Part shown: one piece after another, positions 6,664 to 13,524 of the stretch | Numbering within the stretch: position 1 is the stretch's first letter | Layout of the letters: each line of letters starts with the position of its first letter | Source of the DNA: Lentisphaerota bacterium | Lineage (GTDB): Bacteria > Verrucomicrobiota > Lentisphaeria > Oligosphaerales > Oligosphaeraceae | Length of the DNA stretch: 13,524 nucleotides | Direction of reading: 5' to 3' | NCBI GenBank assembly: GCA_012800565.1 | Contig: JAAZIZ010000226.1 | Coordinates: 1 to 13,524, forward strand | Translations under genes and position numbers: made by a program | Notes under the pieces: model-generated | Seen by the model: the letters and a program-made list of their open reading frames with translations, nothing else | Told to the model about the DNA's origin: nothing | Databases searched by the model: none

Positions 6664-7434
6664 GTGACCACATCATCCACCCGTACTGCTGAGCACCGCC
6701 AGGCCCGCGTCTTCGGAGTGACATTTTCCACCGGCAGCATGCAGGAGGCACTGGACGCCATCGCCGGCTATGTCGCCAGACCGGCGCCGCTGCCTGCATT
6801 CTGCTGCTTCGTCAATGCCCACTGCCTGAACCTTGCTTTCCGTGACCGCGCTTATGCCAGGCTGCTGAATAAGGCCGACCAGGTCTGGGCCGATGGTGTC
6901 GGGGTCGCCATCGCTGCCTGGAGCCGCCGCACCCCGGTGGCGGAAAATGTCAACGGCACGGATATGCTGCCGCTGCTCTGCCAAGCCGGCCACAGCCTCT
7001 ATCTGCTCGGGGGGAAACCGGGGGTGGCCGAGGCCGCCAAGGAGAAACTCGAGGCCGAATACCCGGAATTGCGCATCCTGGGAACCTGGCACGGATATTT
7101 CCAGGACGACTGCACCGAGCTGATCAACGACATCAATGCCAAAGCACCTGATATCCTCCTGGTCGCAATGGGAGTGCCCAAGCAGGAATTCTGGATTGCC
7201 GAGCATCGGGAGCAGCTGAACTGCCGAGTCTGCCTGGCCGTGGGAGGACTGCTGGACTTTGCCTCCGGCCGCATCCCGCGTGCGCCGCAGTGGCTGCGGC
7301 GCCTGCGGGGAGAGTGGCTGTTCCGGCTCTGGCAGGAACCGCGCCGGATGTTCAAACGCTATATCATCGGCAATCCGCTCTTCCTCTGGCGCATCTGGCG
7401 CTATCCGGAAAACCGCAACTGGGAACAAGACTGA
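6664..7434 (+). CDS. WecG/TagA/CpsF-family glycosyltransferase (GT26)
   Basis: This 256-residue enzyme is read from GTG. Family members transfer an N-acetylmannosamine-type sugar from a UDP donor to an undecaprenyl-diphosphate-linked acceptor at the inner membrane surface, in surface polysaccharide or teichoic-acid-like synthesis. Family blocks appear in order: 'FVNAHCLNLA' (49-58, N51); 'ADGVGVAIAAW' (76-86) with D77, the probable catalytic aspartate; 'VNGTDMLPLL' (96-105); 'LYLLGGKPGVAEAA' (112-125); 'WHGYF' (142-146); 'LLVAMGVPKQEFWI' (165-178); and 'AVGGLLDFASGRIPRAPQW' (192-210), then 'GEWLFRLWQEPRRMFKRY'. The Arg/Trp-rich C-terminus is the membrane-associating part. The exact sugar and acceptor cannot be read. 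A TTG at 6628 would add 12 residues but is disfavoured. The dxs ATG is 37 nt downstream and there is no terminator between them. Confidence 0.9.
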   Translation: MTTSSTRTAEHRQARVFGVTFSTGSMQEALDAIAGYVARPAPLPAFCCFVNAHCLNLAFRDRAYARLLNKADQVWADGVGVAIAAWSRRTPVAENVNGTDMLPLLCQAGHSLYLLGGKPGVAEAAKEKLEAEYPELRILGTWHGYFQDDCTELINDINAKAPDILLVAMGVPKQEFWIAEHREQLNCRVCLAVGGLLDFASGRIPRAPQWLRRLRGEWLFRLWQEPRRMFKRYIIGNPLFLWRIWRYPENRNWEQD

Positions 7435-7471
7435 CTGTTTCTCCCGGCTGCCCTGACCAAGGTCTCCACTG

Positions 7472-9346
7472 ATGTTCCTGGAACACCTCCACCAACCCGC
7501 TGATTTGCAGAAACTCAATACCGCCCAGCTGACTGAGCTCTGCCAGGAAATCCGCAGCACCATTATCGGCACCGTGGCGGAAAATGGCGGACACCTGGCG
7601 GCCAGCCTGGGTACAGTAGAACTTATAGTCGCCCTGCATAAAACCTTCCAATCACCGGAAGACACTATATTCTTCGATGTCGGGCACCAGGCCTACGCCC
7701 ACAAACTCCTGACCGGACGGCAGGAACTATTCTCTGCCCTCAGGCAATACCAGGGCTGCGCCGGTTTCCCCACTCCCACTGAATCCATCCACGACCCTGC
7801 CGCCGCCGGGCATGCCGGCACTGCAATCTCACTGGCGCTGGGAAACGCTGCCGCCAGCAGCCAGGCCGGGCAATCCCGCAAAGCCATCGCGGTAGTCGGC
7901 GATGGCGCCCTGACCTGCGGCATCTCCTGGGAAGCACTGGATATGGCCAAAACGTATGGCCAGAACCTGCTGGTTATCCTCAATGACAACCAGATGTCAA
8001 TCCAGCCCAATGTCGGTGCCATGGCCCGCTGCCTGAACCGCCTGATCTCCGGCAAAATGTACAACCGCTTCCGCCGTGGTGTAATCAAAGTGGTGGAAAA
8101 GTCGCCCTGCCCTGGCCGGCTGCGCAATCTTATCCGCCGCCTGGAAGACTCGCTTAAAGGGCTGCTGCTGCCCCCCGGCGCACTATTCCAGGAACTCGGC
8201 CTGCGCTATCTCGGACCGATCGACGGGCATGACTTGTCAGTTCTGCTGGAAGTACTCGCCCGGGCCAGGAACTTGAGCGGGCCGCTTATCCTGCATGTCC
8301 TGACCGAGAAAGGCCGCGGCTGCGATTTCGCCAGCACCAACCCGACCCGCTATCACGGCGTCAGCGGCTACTCCCTGCCCGATGGCGCCATTGCCCCGCC
8401 TGAAGGCGGCAGCTTCACCGCTGCTTTCAGCCAGGTCATGGTTGAACTGGGCCGGAAACATCCCGAGCTCGAAGCCGTCTCCGCAGCTATGATTCCCGGC
8501 ACCGGACTGCTCGCTTTCCAGCAGAATTTCCCGCAGCAATGCCACGATGTCGGCATTGCCGAAGCACACGCAGTGTCATTCTCAGCCGGACTGGCCAGTG
8601 CGGGACGCCGCCCGGTCTGCGCCATCTACGCGACTTTCCTGCAACGGGCTTTGGATTGCCTCTACACCGATGTGCTCCTCAGCCAGCTCCCGGTGATCTT
8701 CGCCTGTGACCGCGCCGGAGTGGTCGAAGACGGACCGACCCACCACGGAATCTATGATCTGGCTTTCCTCAGATCCCTGCCGGGACTGGTCATTATGCAG
8801 CCGGCCAGCACTGCGGAGCTGGTCGCCATGCTGAACTGGGCCTACGACCTGAAACAGCCAGTGCTGTTGCGCTATCCCAAGGGCACACCATGGCAACCCG
8901 ACCCGGACTGCCCCCCGGAACCTCTGCAGCTTGGCCAGGCCGCGCTGCTGCCTGTACCAGGCGGAGCCGTTCCCAAGCTCCTGCTCTGGGGTTTGGGGGC
9001 GGAGCTCCGAACCGCCTCTGCCGTCGCTGCCATCCTGCTGCACCAGCATCAGCTCCCGGCCCAGATTGTGAATCCCCGCTTTATGGCTCCCTTTCCGGCT
9101 GAACTGGCCAGGAAATTTGCCTATCTGCCGCAGTTCAGCATTGAGGACCATTGCCTCAGCGGCGGACTGTACAGCGCCTTGACTGAAGCCCTGGGCAACC
9201 AGCCGCACCAGCCGGTCCAGGGATACGGCTGGCCGGCAGATGCAATCATTCCTCATGGCAAACCGCAAAAACTGCGGGAAGTATTCGGCCTCACGGCAGA
9301 AGCCATCGCCGCCGACATCGCAGCCCGGATGCAGGCATACTCCTGA
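7472..9346 (+). CDS. dxs: 1-deoxy-D-xylulose-5-phosphate synthase
   Basis: This enzyme condenses pyruvate and glyceraldehyde 3-phosphate to DXP with loss of CO2, using thiamine diphosphate. It is the first step of the MEP isoprenoid pathway (and of thiamine and pyridoxal supply). The full 624 residues match the family. 'GGHLAASLG' (39-47), 'DVGHQAYAHKLL' (69-80) and 'VVGDGALTCG' (141-150), with 'NDNQMS' 28 residues after GDG, form the ThDP site. 'YLGPIDGHD' (246-254) follows. The second half has 'DVGIAEAHAV' (359-368) with catalytic E364, 'IYATFLQRALD' (385-395), 'DRAGVVEDGPTHHG' (413-426) and 'RYPKG' (467-471). The glutamine that usually follows the catalytic Glu is Ala (A365). The start has a modest AAGG site at 7459-7462, 9 nt upstream. 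It is probably co-transcribed with the upstream glycosyltransferase. Confidence 0.97.
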   Translation: MFLEHLHQPADLQKLNTAQLTELCQEIRSTIIGTVAENGGHLAASLGTVELIVALHKTFQSPEDTIFFDVGHQAYAHKLLTGRQELFSALRQYQGCAGFPTPTESIHDPAAAGHAGTAISLALGNAAASSQAGQSRKAIAVVGDGALTCGISWEALDMAKTYGQNLLVILNDNQMSIQPNVGAMARCLNRLISGKMYNRFRRGVIKVVEKSPCPGRLRNLIRRLEDSLKGLLLPPGALFQELGLRYLGPIDGHDLSVLLEVLARARNLSGPLILHVLTEKGRGCDFASTNPTRYHGVSGYSLPDGAIAPPEGGSFTAAFSQVMVELGRKHPELEAVSAAMIPGTGLLAFQQNFPQQCHDVGIAEAHAVSFSAGLASAGRRPVCAIYATFLQRALDCLYTDVLLSQLPVIFACDRAGVVEDGPTHHGIYDLAFLRSLPGLVIMQPASTAELVAMLNWAYDLKQPVLLRYPKGTPWQPDPDCPPEPLQLGQAALLPVPGGAVPKLLLWGLGAELRTASAVAAILLHQHQLPAQIVNPRFMAPFPAELARKFAYLPQFSIEDHCLSGGLYSALTEALGNQPHQPVQGYGWPADAIIPHGKPQKLREVFGLTAEAIAADIAARMQAYS

Positions 9347-9365
9347 AATATCTTGATTATATGGT

Positions 9366-9392
9366 TCCCCGCAGCACCGCTGTCTGCGGGGA
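9366..9392. terminator. Hairpin between convergent dxs and nagA
   Basis: TCCCCGCAG (9366-9374) pairs with CTGCGGGGA (9384-9392) around a 9-nt loop. It lies 19 nt after the dxs stop and 14 nt beyond the nagA stop. No T-run follows on either strand, so it is an imperfect bidirectional terminator or a 3'-end-stabilising stem. Confidence 0.45.
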
Positions 9393-9406
9393 GGATGGCT
9401 GCGCCA

Positions 9407-10549
9407 TTATTTCCGGCGCTGTCCGTCAACGAATACCGCCGCGACCTGGAACTGCTCGTCGAGCAGGGCCAAGTCAGCCACGAAACCGGCCTCAATCTTG
9501 CCCAGATCACTGATGCCCAGATCACAGGCATGATTCCAGGAAGTGGTCTTGACCAGCTCCGGCAGCGGCAGACCGGTGACCTCGACGATGTTCTGCAGCG
9601 CGGTATTGCACTTCAGAGTGCTGCCGGCCAAGGCACCGTCACTGGCCAGGCGCGCAGCCCCGTCCGCGACCACCACCGCCAGACCGCCCAGCTGGTAGTC
9701 ACCGTCCGGCAGGCCAGTCGCCTCCATGGCATCGGAGATCAGCAGTATCTTCTCTATCGGCTTGACCTTGAAAGCCAGGCGGATCATGTCCGGGCTCAGA
9801 TGAATTTTGTCGCAGATCATCTCTATAGACACCGTGTCCTCGTACAAACCGGCTCCGACCAGGCCGATTTCACGATGATGCAGCTTGGTCATCTGATTGC
9901 AGAAATGGGTCAGCCGCGACAATCCCAGTTCCATGCCGGCCTTGAACTGAGCGTAGGTGGCATTGGTATGGCCGCAGCTGGCTTTGATGCCGGTATCAGC
10001 CAAGGCACGGGTGAATTCCAGACTGCCGGGCATCTCAATGGCGTAGCTGATCAGCGCCACCGGCGAAATGGCATGCAGACGCAGCACTTCCGCCAGATCA
10101 GCCTGGCGCAGATAAGCCGGATTCTGAGCCCCGGTGCAAGCGGGGTTGATGTACGGTCCCTCCAGATGCGTACCCAGGACTTTGCTGCCAGAAGGATTCC
10201 GGCGGTAGGCTTCGATATTACGCATACTGGCGGCGAGTTTCTCCTCAGGCAGAGTCAAGGTAGTCGGGCAGAACGAGGTCACGCCCTCTTTCAGCTTGGC
10301 TTCAGCGATAATCCGTACTGCCCGGCTGTCGTCGCTGGTGGCCTCATAGCCCATGCCGCCATGACAATGGGGGTCGATAAAACCGGGCATAAGCATCTTC
10401 CCGCCGGCATCGTAGGTCTCTGACGCCGCAGGCAGAGACTCCCCCGCGGCATAGACCCGGGCAATCCGGGAACCTTCCACCAGAACCGCAGCCCCGGGAA
10501 GCTCCTGACCCGGAGAAATAACCTTCGCATTGATAATCAGCAACGACAT
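9407..10549 (-). CDS. nagA: N-acetylglucosamine-6-phosphate deacetylase
   Basis: This 380-residue amidohydrolase splits GlcNAc-6-phosphate into glucosamine-6-phosphate and acetate, in cell-wall recycling and amino-sugar use. Family motifs are: 'PGFIDPHCHGG' with the H61/H63 pair (55-65); 'GTHLEGPYI' with metal ligand E130; 'SCGHTNA' with H194; 'THFCNQM' with H215, normally 'THLFNAM'; 'LHHREIGLVGAGL' (223-235); 'DKIHLSPD' with H250; 'LLISDAM' with catalytic D273; and 'ALAGSTL' (306-312). AAGGAG at 10562-10557 is 7 nt before the ATG. No nagB (deaminase) or transporter is visible, so the gene stands alone here. The Phe-Cys-Asn-Gln variant marks a subfamily but keeps all metal and catalytic positions. 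It is divergent from the lipoprotein gene and convergent with dxs. Confidence 0.95.
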   Translation of the reverse strand: MSLLIINAKVISPGQELPGAAVLVEGSRIARVYAAGESLPAASETYDAGGKMLMPGFIDPHCHGGMGYEATSDDSRAVRIIAEAKLKEGVTSFCPTTLTLPEEKLAASMRNIEAYRRNPSGSKVLGTHLEGPYINPACTGAQNPAYLRQADLAEVLRLHAISPVALISYAIEMPGSLEFTRALADTGIKASCGHTNATYAQFKAGMELGLSRLTHFCNQMTKLHHREIGLVGAGLYEDTVSIEMICDKIHLSPDMIRLAFKVKPIEKILLISDAMEATGLPDGDYQLGGLAVVVADGAARLASDGALAGSTLKCNTALQNIVEVTGLPLPELVKTTSWNHACDLGISDLGKIEAGFVADLALLDEQFQVAAVFVDGQRRK

Positions 10550-10738
10550 TTTGCTTCTCCTTTCCTTGCAACAACCGGCTGAAACTGCTCCAAACAGCAG
10601 CCAAAGACTTCAGCAGAAACATACAGACGGTTGCCCATTCAGAGCAATTCGCCAATCCCGGCCTGCTTGATCCTGCATTTTTCCTGCGGCCACTTGAAAA
10701 ATCCGTTTAAGAGAACACGTTATAGAATTGCCCCGCTT

Positions 10739-10754
10739 TTGGTCCGCTGGCCAA
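10739..10754. promoter_or_regulatory. Operator-like inverted repeat in the nagA/lipoprotein divergent region
   Basis: TTGGTC-CGCT-GGCCAA is a near-perfect inverted repeat (one T-G mismatch) ending 12 nt before the -35 candidate at 10767. The 274-nt region 10550-10823 also holds a smaller repeat at 10578-10602 (GGCTG...CAGCC with an inner CTG...CAG) in the probable nagA leader. I see no known regulator box. Confidence 0.25.
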
Positions 10755-10766
10755 TATACTATCTTT

Positions 10767-10793
10767 TTGCCAAATTTGTACTCCGATAATAAT
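10767..10793 (+). promoter_or_regulatory. Candidate promoter of the thioredoxin-like lipoprotein gene
   Basis: TTGCCA at 10767-10772 (5 of 6) and AATAAT at 10788-10793 (5 of 6) are separated by 15 nt, which is slightly short. The stretch is AT-rich. The start site would be near 10800, followed by AAGGA at 10812-10816, 7 nt before the ATG. Confidence 0.35.
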
Positions 10794-10823
10794 TTTCCCG
10801 CATTTTAACCAAAGGAAAAACTG

Positions 10824-11777
10824 ATGAAAATCCTGTCCTTAGCTCTTATCCTGTCCGTATCCAGTCTATTGCTCTTCAGCTGCGGCGGCGAGAACCCCGC
10901 CCAATCCTCAACCGGAAACCTCTCCGGGCAGCCAGTATTGGATGCCGCTCTCCTGGAAATCGGCCCGAACTTCGACATCGATCGTATCGGTGCCAGGGTC
11001 GGCGTCTGGACCAGCGATCTCCCGGCCGCAGAAAAACTCGCGGCGGAAAAAGAGCTGCCCATATTGCTCTATTTCACCGGCTCAGACTGGTGCAAGTACT
11101 GCAAATTCCTGTACCGCGATGTCCTGAATCAAAAAGAGTGGCAGGACTGGGTCGCCGACAAAATGCTGTTGGTGTACCTGGATTTCCCCCAAAACCCCAC
11201 TCTGATCTCTGAAGACCTGCAGAAGCAGAACAGCGCCATACAGGCTAGATATCAAATCGAGGCTTTTCCCACCTTGATATTGCTCGAACACGATGGACGG
11301 CGCCTGGGAAATATCCAGCTGCGCGAAAGCAATACCCCTCAGACTTTCAAACGCTCAATCAAGCAAATCCTGCGCCAACGCGAAGCCGGAGTCAAACAGA
11401 TGATCGCCAGGCTTCCGGACGGCAAACGCGAGCAAGTCCAGGCGCTGTATGACCAAATCAATGCCCGCAAAGCCAAAGCCGATGAGCTCTCGCAAAAATA
11501 CCATGAGCAGATGCAGGCCATAGAGAAAGAGATGCAGGAGCTCAGTATTGAGACGGAAAAGAATATGCTGGAAGCCATAATCTCGCAACAGGCTCCGGAG
11601 AACCAGCAGAAATACCGTGAAGCGCGGGCCCTGCTTGACGATACCGAAAAACAGCTCCAGGACTGGCTGAAGACTGAGCCCAGGCAGAATGAACAGAATA
11701 TCCTGATCTATCAGAATTTCCAGAAAATCCTGCAGGAGCAGAGCGACATCATCGCCGATATCATCGACCCGGATTAA
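10824..11777 (+). CDS. Thioredoxin-fold lipoprotein with long helical C-terminus
   Basis: This 317-residue exported protein starts with a lipoprotein signal: a basic N-end, a hydrophobic core and the lipobox LFSC with C20 as the lipidated residue. Residues about 60-185 form a thioredoxin-like domain: 'WTSDLPAAEKLAAEKELPIL' (62-81), the active site 'FTGSDWCKYC' with C90 and C93, 'VYLDFPQNP' (117-125), and the cis-proline P149 in 'EAFPTLILL'. The CxxC and cis-Pro suggest a thiol reductase or disulfide role in the envelope; substrates are unknown. Residues about 200-315 are rich in Gln, Glu, Lys and Ala with few Gly or Pro and probably form a long helix or coiled coil, which most members of this domain lack. 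It is divergent from nagA and converges on the phosphorylase gene, sharing TTAA at the stops. An anchored redox or scaffold role is inferred. Confidence 0.85.
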   Translation: MKILSLALILSVSSLLLFSCGGENPAQSSTGNLSGQPVLDAALLEIGPNFDIDRIGARVGVWTSDLPAAEKLAAEKELPILLYFTGSDWCKYCKFLYRDVLNQKEWQDWVADKMLLVYLDFPQNPTLISEDLQKQNSAIQARYQIEAFPTLILLEHDGRRLGNIQLRESNTPQTFKRSIKQILRQREAGVKQMIARLPDGKREQVQALYDQINARKAKADELSQKYHEQMQAIEKEMQELSIETEKNMLEAIISQQAPENQQKYREARALLDDTEKQLQDWLKTEPRQNEQNILIYQNFQKILQEQSDIIADIIDPD

Positions 11778-12637
11778 CCGTCTGCCCCCGGCAGCTCCTC
11801 CCTGGCCATGCGCAGCAGTGCCGCCCGCAGCAGCCGCCGGAAAGTCGGGCCGGACTGCACGGCATTGACCTGCACCTCCTCAATGCTCAATGCCTGGCCC
11901 GACATCCCGGCCGCCAGATTGGCGATGCAGGACAGCCCGCAGACCCGCAGACCGCAATGGTGCGCCGCAATCGCTTCCGTCGCTGTGGACATCCCGACTG
12001 CATCCGCTCCCGCCAGACGGTAGAACCGGATTTCCGCCGGGGTCTCGAAATTCGGCCCTGCGGTCTGGATGTACACTCCCTGATGCAGCGGAATCGACTC
12101 TTCGCGTGCCGCTGCCAGGACACAATCGCGCAGGCTGCGGTCATAGACTTCGCTCATGTCCGGGAAACGCGGTCCCAGCTGTTCGCAGTTCTGCCCCCGC
12201 AGCGGCGAGGGCAGCAGGAATGACAGATGGTCGGTCAGCAGCATAAAATCCCCAGGCCGGAAATCTGCATTGATGCCCCCGGCGGCATTGGTCAGCACCG
12301 CAATCTCACACCCCAGCAGCCGGGCCAGCCGCACCGGCAGGGCACATTCTGCCGCAGTATGCCCCTCATAGTAATGATAACGCCCCTGGTAAAGCAACAG
12401 CGGCACGCCCTCAAGACGGGCAAAGACCATCTTGCCGCGGTGCCCGGACACGGTCGCGGCCGGAAAATCCGGTATCTGCCGTCCGTCAATCACCGTGACG
12501 ACTTCCACTGTGTCGACAAATTCACCTAAACCGGAACCCAGTACCACCGCCAGACGCGGCCGGAAAGGCGCCCGGGAACGCACATACTCCCAAGCCCGGC
12601 TCAGACCCGGCAATGCCGGCAAGATTTCCTGCTCCAT
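11774..12637 (-). CDS. punA: Purine nucleoside phosphorylase, trimeric 6-oxopurine type
   Basis: This enzyme cleaves inosine and guanosine nucleosides with phosphate to the base and (deoxy)ribose-1-phosphate, in purine salvage. From the preferred start it has 287 residues, the usual trimeric-class length. Motifs are: 'VVLGSGLGEF' with S35; 'SGHRGK' with H66; 'GRYHYYEGH' with R86 and H88 (phosphate site); 'LTNAAGGIN' (115-123); 'GPNFETPAEIR' with E198, the base-binding glutamate; 'VGMSTATE' (214-221); and 'SCIANLAAGM' with N240, equivalent to the Asn that selects 6-oxopurines. An upstream ATG at 12658 would add seven residues but lacks a ribosome site, while ATG 12637 has GAGG at 12649-12646, 8 nt away. 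Its stop overlaps the lipoprotein stop tail to tail. Confidence 0.95.
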   Translation of the reverse strand: MEQEILPALPGLSRAWEYVRSRAPFRPRLAVVLGSGLGEFVDTVEVVTVIDGRQIPDFPAATVSGHRGKMVFARLEGVPLLLYQGRYHYYEGHTAAECALPVRLARLLGCEIAVLTNAAGGINADFRPGDFMLLTDHLSFLLPSPLRGQNCEQLGPRFPDMSEVYDRSLRDCVLAAAREESIPLHQGVYIQTAGPNFETPAEIRFYRLAGADAVGMSTATEAIAAHHCGLRVCGLSCIANLAAGMSGQALSIEEVQVNAVQSGPTFRRLLRAALLRMAREELPGADG

Positions 12638-12645
12638 CGTTGTTT

Positions 12646-12649
12646 CCTC
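12646..12649 (-). promoter_or_regulatory. Ribosome binding site that selects the phosphorylase start
   Basis: GAGG, read on the minus strand within AAGAGGAAA, lies 8 nt before the ATG at 12637. Upstream of the alternative ATG at 12658 only 'GTTGCTGTGATCTT' is found, with no purine-rich site. Confidence 0.6.
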
Positions 12650-12684
12650 TTCAGTCATAAGATCACAGCAACCAGGGACAAATC

Positions 12685-13524
12685 ATGAAAATCACCCGCA
12701 AATCATTCACCACCGCACAAGGCAGAAATTTCCAGGTCACCTACTGGACCTTGACCGGCGCACGGCCGGGACCGGTTCTGACCATCATCGCCGGACAACA
12801 TGGCATGGAACATTCCGGCCCCTGCCTGCTGCCTGAATTCGCCGCCGAACTCGCAGACCGGGATTTCGCCGGCACGGTGCATATCTGCCCCTGCGCCAAT
12901 CCGCTGGCCCTGGAAATGGACTACGAATTTTATCCCGAACGCGAGGACCTCAGCAAAATCAAGGACTACTACTACTCGCGCTTCCGCCACAATTTCTGTC
13001 CTTGGGGACTGGGACGCAGCGACACCAAGACGATGTACAATATGAACCGGCTCTGGAACCGCCCCGGCGATTTCGGCGTAGCCGGACAGATCACCGCCTG
13101 GCTCTGGCAGGAAATCGCCAGCGAGGCCAACATCATCCTGGACCTGCACTGCCATCAGGCCCGCAAACCGCTGATCTTCAACAGCCACGCCAAAAACCTC
13201 CCGATTGCCCGCTATGCCGGCATCGAAGCAGTAGTCATGACCAACCCCGACCCCGAAGACTGGTCAAAGGGAAATCTGACCTGGCAGGGCTCACGCCGGC
13301 AGAATTCCTATGCCATCTGCTTCGAATTCTCTGTCCAGCACGCTCTGGGGGAATTCGAGTATGAATTCGGCAAACAGGCCATCCGCAACATTATGGTGGG
13401 TGCCAATATGCTCCCCGGTGAGGTCATATTGTCCCGCCCAGTCTGGGTCATTCCCTACGATCCCGAAGGCGACCGCAACGCAGTGCTGCAAAGCAACCAC
13501 ACCGGGCATATCAGATACTTCAAA
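12685..13524 (+). CDS. Aspartoacylase/succinylglutamate desuccinylase-like zinc hydrolase (3' end outside window)
   Basis: The frame is open from ATG 12685 to the window edge (280 residues, no stop), with AGGGA at 12674-12678, 6 nt upstream. It resembles the AstE/AspA branch of M14-type zinc carboxypeptidase-fold enzymes. 'AGQHGMEHSG' carries the GxHGxE zinc pair H39 and E42. 'CANPLALEMD' (70-79) matches the ANP block. 'YNMNRLWNRPG' (118-128) carries the substrate-binding N-R. 'ILDLHCHQ' has the third zinc ligand H155, and 'CFEFSVQHALGE' has the likely catalytic E214. Family enzymes cleave N-acyl amino acids or related amides; the substrate here cannot be read. No secretion signal is seen, so it should act in the cytoplasm. 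It is divergent from the purine nucleoside phosphorylase, with 47 nt between the starts. Confidence 0.82.
   Translation, partial: MKITRKSFTTAQGRNFQVTYWTLTGARPGPVLTIIAGQHGMEHSGPCLLPEFAAELADRDFAGTVHICPCANPLALEMDYEFYPEREDLSKIKDYYYSRFRHNFCPWGLGRSDTKTMYNMNRLWNRPGDFGVAGQITAWLWQEIASEANIILDLHCHQARKPLIFNSHAKNLPIARYAGIEAVVMTNPDPEDWSKGNLTWQGSRRQNSYAICFEFSVQHALGEFEYEFGKQAIRNIMVGANMLPGEVILSRPVWVIPYDPEGDRNAVLQSNHTGHIRYFK

Noticed and set aside
9353..10423. Plus-strand open frame of 356 codons opposite nagA
   Set aside because: The minus strand encodes a complete NagA with every metal ligand. The plus product has no family features and no ribosome site.
1..13524. CRISPR arrays, tRNA or rRNA genes, insertion sequences, phage or toxin-antitoxin genes
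   Set aside because: No spaced direct repeats, cloverleaf-type sequences, transposase motifs or terminal inverted repeats were seen on either strand.

Overview
The window comes from a Gram-negative, probably anaerobic or fermentative bacterium of moderately high GC (rich in CTG, GCC, ATC and GGC codons). Gram-negative type is suggested by a lipobox-bearing lipoprotein and by an exported domain on a membrane pump subunit. The thioredoxin-fold lipoprotein with a 'FTGSDWCxxC' active site, together with the HU-like protein, recalls the PVC superphylum (Lentisphaerota or Verrucomicrobiota). That placement is a recollection of family types and was not computed. Isoprenoids are made by the MEP route (dxs). 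There are no tRNA or rRNA genes, IS elements, CRISPR arrays or phage genes; the content is mostly chromosomal housekeeping and energy metabolism.

Layout. (1) 1-234: the 77-codon tail of an unrecognised gene. (2) 458-6424, all + strand: oadG, oadA and oadB for a biotin-dependent, sodium-translocating 2-oxoacid (oxaloacetate) decarboxylase, then a long-form D-3-phosphoglycerate dehydrogenase (serA) and an HU/IHF-family protein. Gaps are 44-87 nt. A good promoter candidate lies at 345-373 and a textbook intrinsic terminator at 6521-6556, so this looks like one transcription unit. (3) 6664-9346, + strand: a WecG/TagA/CpsF (GT26) glycosyltransferase and dxs, with their own promoter candidate. (4) 9407-10549, - strand: nagA, convergent with dxs, with a hairpin at the junction. 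(5) 10824-11777, + strand: a thioredoxin-like lipoprotein with a long helical tail, divergent from nagA across 274 nt. (6) 11774-12637, - strand: a trimeric-type purine nucleoside phosphorylase whose stop codon overlaps the lipoprotein's. (7) 12685-13524, + strand: the 5' part of an aspartoacylase/succinylglutamate-desuccinylase-like zinc hydrolase that runs off the window.

How the genes work together. The pump would couple decarboxylation of a 2-oxoacid on the cytoplasmic alpha subunit to Na+ export through the beta subunit, with biotin as CO2 carrier and gamma as the assembly link. The alpha subunit keeps every catalytic metal ligand but is divergent around them. The beta subunit carries an extra exported N-terminal domain of about 180-190 residues that classical OadB lacks. 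The GT26 enzyme and Dxs could both serve polyprenyl-phosphate-linked glycan synthesis. No intergenic stretch exceeds 300 nt. The three longest are 235-457 (promoter candidate plus a weak hairpin), 6425-6663 (terminator plus promoter candidate) and 10550-10823 (divergent regulatory region).

I did not find a clearly new multi-gene system. The most unusual element is the modified sodium-pump operon.
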